This document shows, piece after piece, positions 25,285-34,353 of a stretch of DNA of 64,000 bases. The notes below the pieces were generated by a model that was not told where the DNA came from, made no database searches, and worked only from the letters and a program-made list of their open reading frames with translations. Origin of the DNA: Streptomyces rimosus (lineage in GTDB: Bacteria; Actinomycetota; Actinomycetes; Streptomycetales; Streptomycetaceae); assembly GCF_008704655.1 (NCBI RefSeq), contig NZ_CP023688.1, positions 3,348,001 to 3,412,000 on the forward strand. Direction: 5' to 3'. Numbering within the stretch: position 1 is the stretch's first letter; every line of letters starts with the position of its first letter. Made by a program: the position numbers and the translations under genes.

Positions 25285-27420
25285 TCAACCCGCGATCGCG
25301 CCCTCCACCTTCGCGACGCGCTTCTGCGGCGCGGGCGGCGCGGGCTTTCGCAGCGCCTGGTCGAGCGCGTGGGCGGCGTGCTTCGGGGTCATCTTGACCT
25401 TGCCGGAGCCGCCGTCGATCGACACGTTGTCGAAGGCGTGGCCGTACTTCTCCTCCAGCTTGGCCAGGTCGATGACCGGCTGGAGCTTGCCGTCCGGGGC
25501 GACGGTGAAGGACAGCAGTTCGCCGATGGAGCGCTGGCTGAACGGCACCTCGACGCCGCCCGCCGACAGGTAGACCCAGCCGGAGACCGCCGGCTCGGCC
25601 ACCTCCTTCATCGCGCGGTCGACCGCCGCCTTGTCCGCCTTCGGCCGCTGTTCGACGGCGGCCAGCACCACCGGGGTGTTCTTGCCGGTGGTGGCGCGGT
25701 CCAGGTACGCCTGCTCGATCTTGCTCTTGGACGCCTTCACGTCGACCGCCTTGTAGGGCGTGCCGTAGTGCGGGACGGCCTTGCCGTTCTCGAAGGTGAT
25801 GCCGCCGTCCTTGGCGGCGCCCGCCGGACCGGCGACGGCCTTGAGCGCGATGTCCAGCTTCTCGTCGTCGGTGATCATCGCGGGCTTGGCGGTACGCGTA
25901 CCGCCGAACAGCGAGCTGATGACGGAGACCGGGTTGTAGTCGCGGCCCGAGGCGTCCCGGACCGTGGCCTGGGTGTCGATGTTCAGCCCGGCCTTGGCGG
26001 GCACGAGCGTCTGCTCCTTGCCGTCCACGCTGAGCTTCAGCGGCTCGGTACGGGCCTTCTGGACGGCCGCGTCGAGCTTCTTGACGGCCTCTTCCTTTGT
26101 GGAGCCTCCGATGTCCACGCCCAGCGCGGTGGTCCCGTTGGGCACGTCGGCGTGGTCGAGCAGCAGCCCGGCACCGTACGCGACGCCCGCGAGCACGACG
26201 ACCGCGACGCCCAGCAGGACGATCTTGTTGCGGCCCTTCTTCTTCGCGTTTATCGGCTCGGGGATCTTCGGGCGCGGCGGGGCCGGGGTGTCCTGGCCCG
26301 CGCCCGGTCCGGACGGGAAGGACGGCCCGGACGGCGCCGCGGCGTCGGCGGGCACCGCCGGGATGCCGCCGACCAGGGTGTCGCTGGAGATGTGGTCGCC
26401 GCTGCCACGGCCGCCGGAGCGGTCGGTACCGGTGGGGGCGCCGCCGGGGAAGCCGCCCGTGCCGCCGCCCTGCACACCGCCCGCGATGCCGCCGGTGACG
26501 CCAAGGCCGCTGCCTGCTCCGGCGGGCGGGGCCGGGGGCTGCGGGGTGAGGATGGCCGTGTCGTCGGCCGCGGCGGGCCCGCCGGGCGCACCCGGGGTCC
26601 GGAAGCCGGACGGCCGGTCGAAGGACACGTCGCCGGTGGCCGGGCCGGCCGTCGGGCCGCTGGGGCCGGCGGGCCCGGTGGGGACGCCGCGGCCGTCCGT
26701 ACCGCCGGAGCCGCCCGGGGCGTCGAACGGGCTCGACGCTCCCTGGCCCGCGGGCCCGTCGAACGGGTTGGCGGGCGCGTCGAACGGCGACGACGGGGCC
26801 GCGTCGAACGGCGAGTCGCCGCCGTGCGCGGGCGCGTCGGAGAAGAACGGCAGGTCCGGGCGCTGCTGCCCACCGGCGGCCGGGTTCTGCGGCGGAGTCG
26901 CGCCCGACCGGTCCGGCGAGGCCGCCGGAGCGGCGGGCGGCGCGGACGGGGAACCGGCGGAGGCCGCCGTGGGCTTACGGGGCGAGAACCAGTCACTGGT
27001 CTTCTCGGCCGGGGCGCTCTTGGCACCGCCGGAACCGGCCGCCTCGGGCTTGCGCGTGCTGCCCGTACGTTCGGCACCCGCGGACCCGCCGTCGGAGGCG
27101 CCCCCGGCGGAAGCACCGGACGTACCGGGCGTACCGGAGGCACCGGACGATCCGGTCACGGACGATCCGTTCGCGCCGGACTCCTCGCCGACGGGCTTGC
27201 GCACGACGACCGGCGGAATGGGGCGGGACCCCGGAATGTTGATCTTGATCCGCGTGGTCAGCGTGGTCTCGGTCTTCGGCTCCTCCGGCTTCGCCGCGGC
27301 GTCGGCCGCCGCTGCGTCGTCCGCCTCGCGAGGCGTGCCGTACGGCGGTGTCCCCGACGGGTACGCGGCACCGCCGCGCCCCTGGGCACCGGAGGACGAA
27401 CTGTCAGATTCACGACTCAA
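25285..27420 (-). CDS. VanW-like/YoaR-type peptidoglycan-binding membrane protein with long disordered N-terminus
   Basis: A 711-aa protein. The first ~390 residues are cytoplasmic, disordered and rich in Pro, Gly, Ser and Ala. They contain four close copies of [SN]PFD[AG] around residues 205-240. One membrane helix follows (GRNKIVLLGVAVVVLAGVAYGAG). The outer part contains two putative peptidoglycan-binding (PG_binding_4) repeats, seen in VanW neighbours: GVDIGGSTKEEAVKKLD, LKLSVDGKEQTLVPAKAGL and NVSIDGGSGKV. The start is TTG at 27420, with GGGAGA seven bases upstream; no ATG or GTG in frame gives a sensible N-terminus. It is transcribed downstream of the mshB-DUF6113 pair. Confidence 0.82.
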   Translation of the reverse strand: MSRESDSSSSGAQGRGGAAYPSGTPPYGTPREADDAAAADAAAKPEEPKTETTLTTRIKINIPGSRPIPPVVVRKPVGEESGANGSSVTGSSGASGTPGTSGASAGGASDGGSAGAERTGSTRKPEAAGSGGAKSAPAEKTSDWFSPRKPTAASAGSPSAPPAAPAASPDRSGATPPQNPAAGGQQRPDLPFFSDAPAHGGDSPFDAAPSSPFDAPANPFDGPAGQGASSPFDAPGGSGGTDGRGVPTGPAGPSGPTAGPATGDVSFDRPSGFRTPGAPGGPAAADDTAILTPQPPAPPAGAGSGLGVTGGIAGGVQGGGTGGFPGGAPTGTDRSGGRGSGDHISSDTLVGGIPAVPADAAAPSGPSFPSGPGAGQDTPAPPRPKIPEPINAKKKGRNKIVLLGVAVVVLAGVAYGAGLLLDHADVPNGTTALGVDIGGSTKEEAVKKLDAAVQKARTEPLKLSVDGKEQTLVPAKAGLNIDTQATVRDASGRDYNPVSVISSLFGGTRTAKPAMITDDEKLDIALKAVAGPAGAAKDGGITFENGKAVPHYGTPYKAVDVKASKSKIEQAYLDRATTGKNTPVVLAAVEQRPKADKAAVDRAMKEVAEPAVSGWVYLSAGGVEVPFSQRSIGELLSFTVAPDGKLQPVIDLAKLEEKYGHAFDNVSIDGGSGKVKMTPKHAAHALDQALRKPAPPAPQKRVAKVEGAIAG

Positions 27421-27584
27421 AGCAGGTTCTCCCGGTTGGCTCCGCCGCTCGTCAGTAAGGTGCTTGGGCGGCTCGGCGGCGCGCACCACCATACTGTCCG
27501 CCGTGGGCGGGTACCCGGGGAGCGGCCCAACGCCCCACCCCCGGACCGCCGTGCGGTTCCGAAAATGATCTACCTGACCGGCGC

Positions 27585-28100
27585 TTACCCGCCAAGTCGG
27601 GCCGCTTGCGCACCGTTGGCCCGCATCTGCGCACCGGTGGCACAGATCACAGCCAGCGCGATGCCGCCGACAAGGAAGACATACGTGCCCGGGCTGGCCC
27701 CGAAGAGGAAGTCTCCCTCGGGGCGTGAGTCGCTGAGCAGGATCACCGTCACCAGCCAGCCCGCGCCGGGTGCCAGCACGCCACCCGTCCGGCCGAGGGC
27801 CCGCGCGCCCCCGTAGAAGAGGCCGCCGGCCCCGGCCAGCGCCAGCAGCAGCCCGCCGGGGAACCACGCGGCCTGGACGAGCCCGCCCGCGATGGCCACC
27901 ACCGCGCCGAGGACGAGCAGCAGGACGTACCCGGCCACCCGGCCGGGGCTCAGCGGCGCGGCGAGTCCGGTGCCGGGCGCCCTGCCCGCCGTGCCGCCGT
28001 CCGCCGTCGCATTCCGGCCACCCGCGGCGGCGGCCGGAGCGCCCTGCTTCGGCCCCTTGCCGCCCGTCGTGGCCCTCGTCCGCTTCTTCGCGCCGCTCAT
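27585..28100 (-). CDS. Small membrane protein downstream of mshB (DUF6113-like)
   Basis: A 171-aa protein with a basic, Ala/Gly-rich cytoplasmic N-terminus (~1-50) and four predicted membrane helices: [68 protein letters not shown]. The start ATG overlaps the mshB stop (ATGA), so it is translationally coupled to mycothiol biosynthesis. A membrane protein gene sits at the same place after mshB in mycobacteria (Rv1171, from memory). The function is unknown. Confidence 0.8.
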   Translation of the reverse strand: MSGAKKRTRATTGGKGPKQGAPAAAAGGRNATADGGTAGRAPGTGLAAPLSPGRVAGYVLLLVLGAVVAIAGGLVQAAWFPGGLLLALAGAGGLFYGGARALGRTGGVLAPGAGWLVTVILLSDSRPEGDFLFGASPGTYVFLVGGIALAVICATGAQMRANGAQAARLGG

Positions 28101-29035
28101 ACCGCCTTCTCCCTCTCGTCCGCGTTGCGCTCCTCGTCCCCCTCGTCGTCCGGTACGCCCGCGAAGAGATCGTCCTCACGTTCCCCTTCGGCGGCGCCGG
28201 ACGTACCTCGTACCAGCTGGTAGTGCTCCGTGGCGAACAGCGGCTGCCCCAGGTCGTTGGAGAGCGCGAAGAAGGGGCCCTCGACGGCGATCTGCGTGGC
28301 GTGCGCCCGCATCGCCGCCGCCTTGGCGGCCCCGTACCGCTCACCGCCGGTGATCGAGGCGGTCACCACGGCGTCGTCCACGACTCCCGGCACATCGTCC
28401 ACCCCGGCGACGCCGGGGAAGGAGAGGCCCGCCGCGCGCAGCCGCGCGAAGCCCTCCTCGACCGCCGAGCGCGGGTTGCGGTTCCAGTAGATCTTGGCGA
28501 TGCGGTGCGGCGCGCCCAGCTCCGGGCGGAAGGCCGGGTCGGCGGCCAGGTCGGCCGCGCGCATGGCGACGCGGTGCGCCTTGATGTGGTCGGGGTGGCC
28601 GTATCCGCCGTTGTCGTCGTAGGTGACCAGCACCTGCGGCCGCACCTCGCGGACCACGGCGACCAGGTGGCCGGCGGCCTCGTCCGGATCGGCGCCCCAG
28701 AAGGCGCCCGGCCGCGCGTTCTGCGGGGCGCCCATCATCCCGGAGTCGCGGTAGCGGCCCACGCCGCCCAGGAAGCGGTGGTCGGTGACGCCGAGCGCCG
28801 CCATGGCGGCGGCCAGCTCCTTGACCCGGTACGGGCCCAGGGTGTCGTCGCGGTCCGGCGCCAGGTGGGCCAGCTCCGGCGGGATGACCTCGCCCTCCTC
28901 GCCCCTGGTGCAGGTCACGAGCGTGACCAGGGCACCCTCGTCCGCGTACTTGGCCATCGTGGCGCCATTGTTGATGGACTCGTCGTCCGGGTGCGCGTGC
29001 ACGAGCAGCAGCCGGCGGGCGGGAAGGTCGGTCAT
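28097..29035 (-). CDS. mshB: N-acetyl-1-D-myo-inositol-2-amino-2-deoxy-alpha-D-glucopyranoside deacetylase (mycothiol biosynthesis)
   Basis: A zinc-dependent LmbE/PIG-L fold deacetylase, 312 aa, that removes acetyl from GlcNAc-inositol in the synthesis of mycothiol, the main thiol of actinobacteria. The N-terminal VHAHPDDE carries zinc ligands His15 and Asp18 and the general base Asp17. The third zinc His lies in [12 protein letters not shown]. The start is preceded by a plausible site and homologues begin with the same short basic segment. The acidic tail beyond ~295 is variable. It is co-transcribed with the DUF6113-like gene. Confidence 0.94.
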   Translation of the reverse strand: MTDLPARRLLLVHAHPDDESINNGATMAKYADEGALVTLVTCTRGEEGEVIPPELAHLAPDRDDTLGPYRVKELAAAMAALGVTDHRFLGGVGRYRDSGMMGAPQNARPGAFWGADPDEAAGHLVAVVREVRPQVLVTYDDNGGYGHPDHIKAHRVAMRAADLAADPAFRPELGAPHRIAKIYWNRNPRSAVEEGFARLRAAGLSFPGVAGVDDVPGVVDDAVVTASITGGERYGAAKAAAMRAHATQIAVEGPFFALSNDLGQPLFATEHYQLVRGTSGAAEGEREDDLFAGVPDDEGDEERNADEREKAV

Positions 29036-29184
29036 GGGACCAGCGTACGAGCCGGGTGGCCGGGACTCAGCACCCGATCCGGCCCGCCCGGCCCGTCCCC
29101 CGGCAGGAGCCCCCGTTCACCATCCAGGACCGGGGGCTGCGGCGAAGGGGGCGAGGAGGTGGCCGGAACGCGCGGAGGCGGTGG

Positions 29185-29379
29185 CTAGAACTTGATGCCG
29201 TTGAGCATGCCCGCGATGTTCGTCGTCATCTGCTTGATGGTCGGGCCGATCGACGAGCTGGCCAGATAGAACCCGAGCAGCATGCACACCAGCGCATGCC
29301 CCGTCTTCAGCCCGGACTTCTTGACGAGCAGGAAGACGATGATCGCCAGCAGCACCACCGCCGAAATCGTCAGTGCCAC
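29185..29379 (-). CDS. Small two-helix membrane protein
   Basis: A 64-aa hydrophobic protein with two membrane helices (ISAVVLLAIIVFLLV and ALVCMLLGFYLASS) joined by a basic turn KKSGLKTGH, then a short polar tail. The GTG start has GGAGGTGAGCC seven bases upstream on its strand, supporting real translation. Similar small proteins are found in Streptomyces chromosomes and mobile elements, but I cannot name the function. It is monocistronic, 149 bp upstream of the mshB start on the same strand's far side. Confidence 0.7.
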   Translation of the reverse strand: MALTISAVVLLAIIVFLLVKKSGLKTGHALVCMLLGFYLASSSIGPTIKQMTTNIAGMLNGIKF

Positions 29380-29611
29380 GGCGGCTCACCTCCAAGTACG
29401 CACGGTCCGGACAGCGTTGGGACGGTGCGGGACCGACGGCCGACGGCCCCGCGGGCACGGGGAAGTCACGCTCCACTCCCATACCCACTCCGCGGAAGGG
29501 ATCATAACTTTCCACGCTCGCGCATATGTCGGTGCACGGGAGCAGAACGGGGGCGCACGCGATCATCGCGAGTGCCGCCGCGCCCGTACGCGGCCCCGTA
29601 GGCTCGTCCGC

Positions 29612-31774
29612 ATGACCGGACAGCTCTCCTTCCCCCGGCAACACGCCCGCACCCAGCGCTTCTCGCTGGGCGCGCCACGCGGCTTCGCGGTCGCGCCGGA
29701 CGGCTCGCGCGTCGCCTTCCTCCGTTCCCGTACGGGCACCGATCGAGCGAATGTGCTGTGGGTGCTGGATCTTGATGACGGGCGGGAGTACGCCGCCGCC
29801 GACCCGCGGACGCTGCTCGCCGGCGCGGACGAGGAACTGTCCGCCGAGGAGCGGGCGCGCCGCGAACGCACCCGCGAGGGGTCGTCCGGCGTGGTGGGAT
29901 ACGCCGTGGACGCCGCCGTGGAACTCGCCGCCTTCACGCTCTCGGGCCGCCTGTTCACCGCCGAGCTGCGCGCCGGCACGGCCCGTGAACTGCCCGTACC
30001 GGGTCCGGTGGTGGACCCCCGGCCGTCGCCCGACGGGCGGCACATCGCGTACGTGTCGCAGGGCCGGCTGCGCGTCGTACCGACCGAAGGGCCGGAGCGT
30101 ACCGAGGACGGCGCGGGCGACCGCTCGCTCGCCGAGCCGGACGGCCCGGGCGTCACCTGGGGCCTGGCGGAGTTCATCGCGGCCGAGGAGATGGACCGGC
30201 ACCGCGGCTTCTGGTGGTCGCCGGACAGCGACCGCGTGCTGGCCGCGCGGGTGGACGACTCCCCCGTACACCGCTGGTGGATCGCCGACCCCGCGCACCC
30301 GGACCGGGAACCGGCGCAGGTCGCCTACCCGGCGGCCGGCACCCCCAACGCCTCGGTGGGTCTCGCGCTGCTCGGCCTGGACGGCTCGCGCACGGACGTG
30401 ACGTGGGACCAGGAGCGCTACCCGTACCTGGCGCGGGTGCACTGGTCGGCGGCCGGCCCGCCCCTCCTGCTCGTCCAGTCCCGCGACCAGCGCGCGCAGC
30501 GCTACCTGACCGTCGACACCAAGACCGGCGCCACCGGCACGCTGCACGCCGACGAGGACCCGCGCTGGGTCGAGCTGGCCGCCGGATCGCCCGCCTGGAC
30601 GCCGGACGGGCGTCTGGTGCGCATCGCGGACGAGGGCGGCGCGCGCCGCCTGTTCGTCGGCGACCGGGCGCTGACCGCCGCGCCGCTGCACGTCCGCGCC
30701 GTCCTGGACATCGGCGAGGACGACGTGCTGTTCACGGCGAGCGCCGAGGACCTGCACGACATCGGCGTCTACCGCGCCTGGTACCGGGGCAGCGGCGACC
30801 AGGGCGGCTGGGAGCGGGTCGGGCAGCGCCCGTACCCGTCGGTGTCCTCCGCGGTGCGCGGCGGCTCCGTCACGGTGCTCTCGCACGTCTGTCTGGAGCG
30901 GCCGGGGGCGCAGACGGAGGTGGTGCGTCTGGAGGCGGACGGCGGCGAGACCTGGCTGGCCGCGGTCGGCTCGTACGCCGAGGTCCCGGTGCTCGCCACC
31001 AGCCCGCGGCTCGTCCTGTCGGGCGAGCGGCGCATCCCGTGCGCGGTGGTGCTGCCGACCGGTTACGAGGAGGGCGACGGGCCTCTGCCGGTGCTCATGG
31101 ACCCGTACGGCGGTCCGCACGCGCAGCGGGTGGTGGCCGCGCACAACGCCCACCTCACGTCGCAGTGGTTCGCCGACCAGGGGTTCGCGGTGGTCGTCGC
31201 GGACGGGCGCGGCACCCCGGGCCGCTCCCCCGACTGGGAGAAGGCCGTCCACCACGATCTCGCCGCGGTGGTCCTTCAGGACCAGATCGACGCGCTGCAG
31301 GGGCTGGCCGGCCGCTTCCCGCTGGACCTGGACCGGGTGGCGATCCGGGGCTGGTCGTTCGGCGGCTATCTGGCGGGGCTGGCGGTGCTGCGCCGCCCCG
31401 ACGTGTTCCACGCCGCCGTGGTGGGCGCCCCGGTCACCGACCAGCGGCTGTACGACACCCACTACACGGAGCGCTACCTGGGCCACCCGGGCGAGGACCC
31501 GGCCCGCTACACCGCCAACTCGCTGGTCGGTGACGACGGCCTGGTGGACGCGGCGGAACCGCACCGCCCGATGATGATCGTGCACGGCCTGGCCGACGAC
31601 AACGTGGTCGTGGCGCACTCCCTGCGCCTCTCCTCGGCCCTGCTGGCCGCCGGCCGGCCGCACGAGGTGCTCCCCCTGTCGGGCGTCACCCATATGACCC
31701 CGCAGGAACAGGTGGCCGAAAACCTCCTGCTGCTGCAAGTGGACTTCCTGAAGCGGTCGCTGGGCGTTCGGTGA
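29612..31774 (+). CDS. S9 family peptidase (dipeptidyl peptidase IV-like)
   Basis: A 720-aa serine peptidase with an N-terminal beta-propeller (WD-like repeats through ~450, for example GFAVAPDGSRVAFLRS) and a C-terminal alpha/beta hydrolase. The catalytic Ser lies in RGWSFGGYLAG, Asp in HGLADDNVV and His in SGVTHMTPQ. The propeller contains EFIAAEEMDRHRGFWWSPD, where the paired Glu residues are the DPP4 signature for binding a free N-terminus, so a dipeptidyl peptidase is likely. It has no signal peptide. The ATG at 29612 has no good ribosome-binding site, so a leaderless transcript is possible. Confidence 0.92.
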   Translation: MTGQLSFPRQHARTQRFSLGAPRGFAVAPDGSRVAFLRSRTGTDRANVLWVLDLDDGREYAAADPRTLLAGADEELSAEERARRERTREGSSGVVGYAVDAAVELAAFTLSGRLFTAELRAGTARELPVPGPVVDPRPSPDGRHIAYVSQGRLRVVPTEGPERTEDGAGDRSLAEPDGPGVTWGLAEFIAAEEMDRHRGFWWSPDSDRVLAARVDDSPVHRWWIADPAHPDREPAQVAYPAAGTPNASVGLALLGLDGSRTDVTWDQERYPYLARVHWSAAGPPLLLVQSRDQRAQRYLTVDTKTGATGTLHADEDPRWVELAAGSPAWTPDGRLVRIADEGGARRLFVGDRALTAAPLHVRAVLDIGEDDVLFTASAEDLHDIGVYRAWYRGSGDQGGWERVGQRPYPSVSSAVRGGSVTVLSHVCLERPGAQTEVVRLEADGGETWLAAVGSYAEVPVLATSPRLVLSGERRIPCAVVLPTGYEEGDGPLPVLMDPYGGPHAQRVVAAHNAHLTSQWFADQGFAVVVADGRGTPGRSPDWEKAVHHDLAAVVLQDQIDALQGLAGRFPLDLDRVAIRGWSFGGYLAGLAVLRRPDVFHAAVVGAPVTDQRLYDTHYTERYLGHPGEDPARYTANSLVGDDGLVDAAEPHRPMMIVHGLADDNVVVAHSLRLSSALLAAGRPHEVLPLSGVTHMTPQEQVAENLLLLQVDFLKRSLGVR

Positions 31775-31799
31775 CCGCGGTGAGACGTCCGTAACAGCA

Positions 31800-32789
31800 T
31801 CACCAGTTGGGCGGCAGCTTCGATGGCGGGGCCGGTGGCGTGAAACCCGGCGGCATCTGTCCCGCCTCTGAGCCGCGTGGGCGGGCGCTGTCCGCCGGGC
31901 GGGTCAGCGCGAACAGCGCCACCAGCCCGGCCAGAGCCACGAACGTCCATGTTGTGACGTCCAGTTGGCGGGACGCGGGCAGGGCGGAGAAACGGCCGAG
32001 CAGTCCCGCGCGCTGCTCGGCCGTCAGTCTCGCTGTGCCGTGCGCCAGCAGCAGGGCAGCGGTCAGCATGCCCAACGGGCGCATGGATACGGCGCGTTGA
32101 GCGACGCCGACGGCCGACACCAGGGCCAGCAGCACGAGCGACAGCAGGTACCAGTTGGGCGGCGGCTGCAACAGGGCACGGAAGACACCGGTGTTTCCGA
32201 TGACACTGTCCCGGTACAGCGGCCACCCCATCTCCCGTATCCAGTACGCCTGCCAGCCCGCCAGTGCCAGACCGGCACCGCCCAGCAGCAGGGCTGCCGG
32301 CGCAGCGGGCCCGAGGCGCAGGCGGCCGGGCGGGCGGCCGGTGCGGTCCCGGCCGGCCGAGGCGGTGATCAGCAGGAGCACGCTCAGCAGAAGCGCGGCA
32401 CCGGCCGTGACCATCGCCCCTTCCCTGACGCCCGGCTCTTGGCCGGACAGCCGCTCAGCGCCAAGGGTGCGCAGCAGCGGCAGGCGGAACAGCAGTGTCG
32501 CGGCCGCCATCGCGGTCAGCGCGCAGTTGGCGGAGGGCGAGCGGCGCAGTACGGCCGCCGCCGTGCAGAGGTAGCCGAGCCCCAGCAGCGGGTCGAGCAG
32601 TGTGGTCGCCCAGACCGGTGATTCCTGTGGCCGGACCGGCTCCCCCGCCCACAACCACCAGATATCCGCGGCGCTTTCGGCGACCCATACGTCACGGGCG
32701 ATCCATGCGGCACACGGCAGGGCCAGTGACGCGCACAGCAGTACGGCGAATCCCCCGGCGCCGCGCGCGCGAGCCCTTCTCCGCCCCAT
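31800..32789 (-). CDS. Polytopic membrane protein of unknown function
   Basis: A 329-aa protein with about eight membrane helices, for example GFAVLLCASLALPCAAWIA, MVTAGAALLLSVLLLITAS and WYLLSLVLLALVSAVGVA. It has a Pro-rich cytoplasmic C-terminus (GFTPPAPPSKLPPNW). ATG at 32789 is used; a GTG four codons earlier is also possible, and the further upstream frame is not coding-like. Its 3' end is 25 bp from the convergent S9 peptidase stop. No family is recognised, and Trp-rich loops are its only notable feature. Confidence 0.65.
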   Translation of the reverse strand: MGRRRARARGAGGFAVLLCASLALPCAAWIARDVWVAESAADIWWLWAGEPVRPQESPVWATTLLDPLLGLGYLCTAAAVLRRSPSANCALTAMAAATLLFRLPLLRTLGAERLSGQEPGVREGAMVTAGAALLLSVLLLITASAGRDRTGRPPGRLRLGPAAPAALLLGGAGLALAGWQAYWIREMGWPLYRDSVIGNTGVFRALLQPPPNWYLLSLVLLALVSAVGVAQRAVSMRPLGMLTAALLLAHGTARLTAEQRAGLLGRFSALPASRQLDVTTWTFVALAGLVALFALTRPADSARPRGSEAGQMPPGFTPPAPPSKLPPNW

Positions 32790-33235
32790 GACGTGGCCCA
32801 CCCCCTGCCCCCGCACGGACAGGTCTACTCCAGTCGCCGCACCGGGACAACAGTGCGGCAGCAGACGGCGGCGGCGGGCCGGGCGCACTCCCGGCCGGGG
32901 CGGGTACGGGCCCGCCCCGGCCGGTTCACGGCACCCGCACGGCCGTACGCTTTCGAGGATGGCGCGTCCGTATATCGGCGTCGCGTCGGTCAAGTTGCCT
33001 GCACGTTAAAGACGTTGGGCACGATATGTCACCCATGCCGTACACCGCGTACGCCTGTCAAGCACGCCGTGGCGTCAATCTGCGTACCCTTCGCTCAAGA
33101 AGCGGACACCGCCCGGTCGAGCCCCCACCGTCCTCTTGACTGCGACATAAATCACTTGCGAAAGTCCGCTCATCCAGCGGTGCCTATCAGCTCGGCTTCC
33201 TGTTCCAAGTGAACTCCGTGCGGGGGAACTTCGCG
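32790..33235. promoter_or_regulatory. 446-bp intergenic region, promoter region of the first importer operon
   Basis: No coding frame is supported. Bases from about 32990 onward are clearly less GC-rich than their surroundings, as expected for a regulated promoter. TTGACT at 33136-33141 is a possible -35 element for the downstream operon, but no matching -10 is convincing. Confidence 0.4.
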
Positions 33236-34264
33236 ATGACCAGTCCGTCCCAGACCGCGGTGCAGACCGATCCCTCCGGACTCGGACCCGAGGGCACGGG
33301 GAAAATCAAGGGCAGCAAGAACGGGGAACTGGTCGGCCGTTCCCCCGGCCAATTGATGTGGATCAGATTCCGGCGCGACCGGGCCGGAGTGATCAGCGGC
33401 TGTGTCGTGCTGGCGTTCTTCTTGATCGGCCTGCTGGCCCCGGTGATCTCCAAGCTGTACGGAAAAGATCCGTACACCCGCTACGGACAGATCACCCCCG
33501 GCCTGCTCGTCAACGGATATCCCGCCCAGCCGAACGGCGGGGTCTCCAGCGAATTCTGGTTCGGAATCGAACCGGGACTCGGGCGCGATGTGTTCACGCA
33601 ATTGATCTACGGCATCCGCACGACGCTCTACCTCTCCGTCGCGATCACCCTCGTATCGGTGCTGACCGCCATCGTCATGGGCGTGGCGGCCGGGTACTTC
33701 GGCGGCCGGATCGACTACTTCATCGGCCGGATCATCGACCTGCTGATGGCCTTTCCCAACCAGCTGTTCTTCGTCGCGTTCGTCCCCGTGGTCGGCGCGA
33801 TCTTCGTGGCCCCCGAGGACGCGATGGCGACCTGGATGCGCTGTCTCATCCTGATCCTCGTGCTGTGGTTCCTGGGCTGGATGAGCCTGGCCCGGCTGCT
33901 GCGCGGCACCGTTCTGTCGCTGCGCGAACGGGAGTTCATCGACGCGGCCAAGGTCAGCGGGGCCTCCCCGGCCCGCATCATCCGGCGCGAGCTGCTGCCG
34001 AACGTGATGACGCCGATCCTGGTGCAGACGACGTACATGCTCCCCAACTTCGTCACCGCCATCGCCGGCCTGTCCTTCCTGGGCGTCGGCCTGGTCGAGC
34101 CCACGCCCGACTGGGGCCGGATGTTCGCCAACGCCGCCGACTACTACCGCAACGACATCACGTACTTGTTCTTCCCCGGCGTCGCGATGGTGATCTTCAT
34201 CGTGGCGTTCAACCTCCTCGGGGATTCCGTCCGGGACGCCTTCGACCCGAAGCGCGCCCGGTGA
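33236..34264 (+). CDS. Oligopeptide ABC transporter permease (DppC type), first gene of BldK-like operon
   Basis: An inner-membrane subunit of an oligopeptide importer, 342 aa, of the OppC/DppC class. A polar N-terminus (~1-55) leads into the RSPGQLMWIRFRRDRAGV motif and the first helix. The EAA-type loop contacting the ATPases is EFIDAAKVSGASPARIIRRE, shown as AAKVSGASPARIIRRELLP, near residues 235-255. ATG at 33236 is chosen because GGGGGA lies about eight bases upstream; a GTG nine codons earlier is open too. The order permease-SBP-permease-ATPase-ATPase in this operon is the order reported for bldKA-KE in Streptomyces coelicolor, so this would correspond to BldKA. Confidence 0.88.
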   Translation: MTSPSQTAVQTDPSGLGPEGTGKIKGSKNGELVGRSPGQLMWIRFRRDRAGVISGCVVLAFFLIGLLAPVISKLYGKDPYTRYGQITPGLLVNGYPAQPNGGVSSEFWFGIEPGLGRDVFTQLIYGIRTTLYLSVAITLVSVLTAIVMGVAAGYFGGRIDYFIGRIIDLLMAFPNQLFFVAFVPVVGAIFVAPEDAMATWMRCLILILVLWFLGWMSLARLLRGTVLSLREREFIDAAKVSGASPARIIRRELLPNVMTPILVQTTYMLPNFVTAIAGLSFLGVGLVEPTPDWGRMFANAADYYRNDITYLFFPGVAMVIFIVAFNLLGDSVRDAFDPKRAR

Positions 34265-34353
34265 AACGTGTTCCACGGGGGGTGCTGCCACCCCAGCACC
34301 GCACACGTCAGGCAGCGGCTACGGAACTACGACAGGCAGGTGCATCCACCACC

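Noticed and set aside
24328..27816. 1162-codon open frame on the plus strand
   Set aside because: Antisense to the serine hydrolase and the VanW-like gene; composition is His/Arg/Gly/Val noise with no ribosome-binding site.
29117..31738. 873-codon minus-strand open frame over the S9 peptidase
   Set aside because: Shadow of a gene with clear catalytic motifs on the plus strand.
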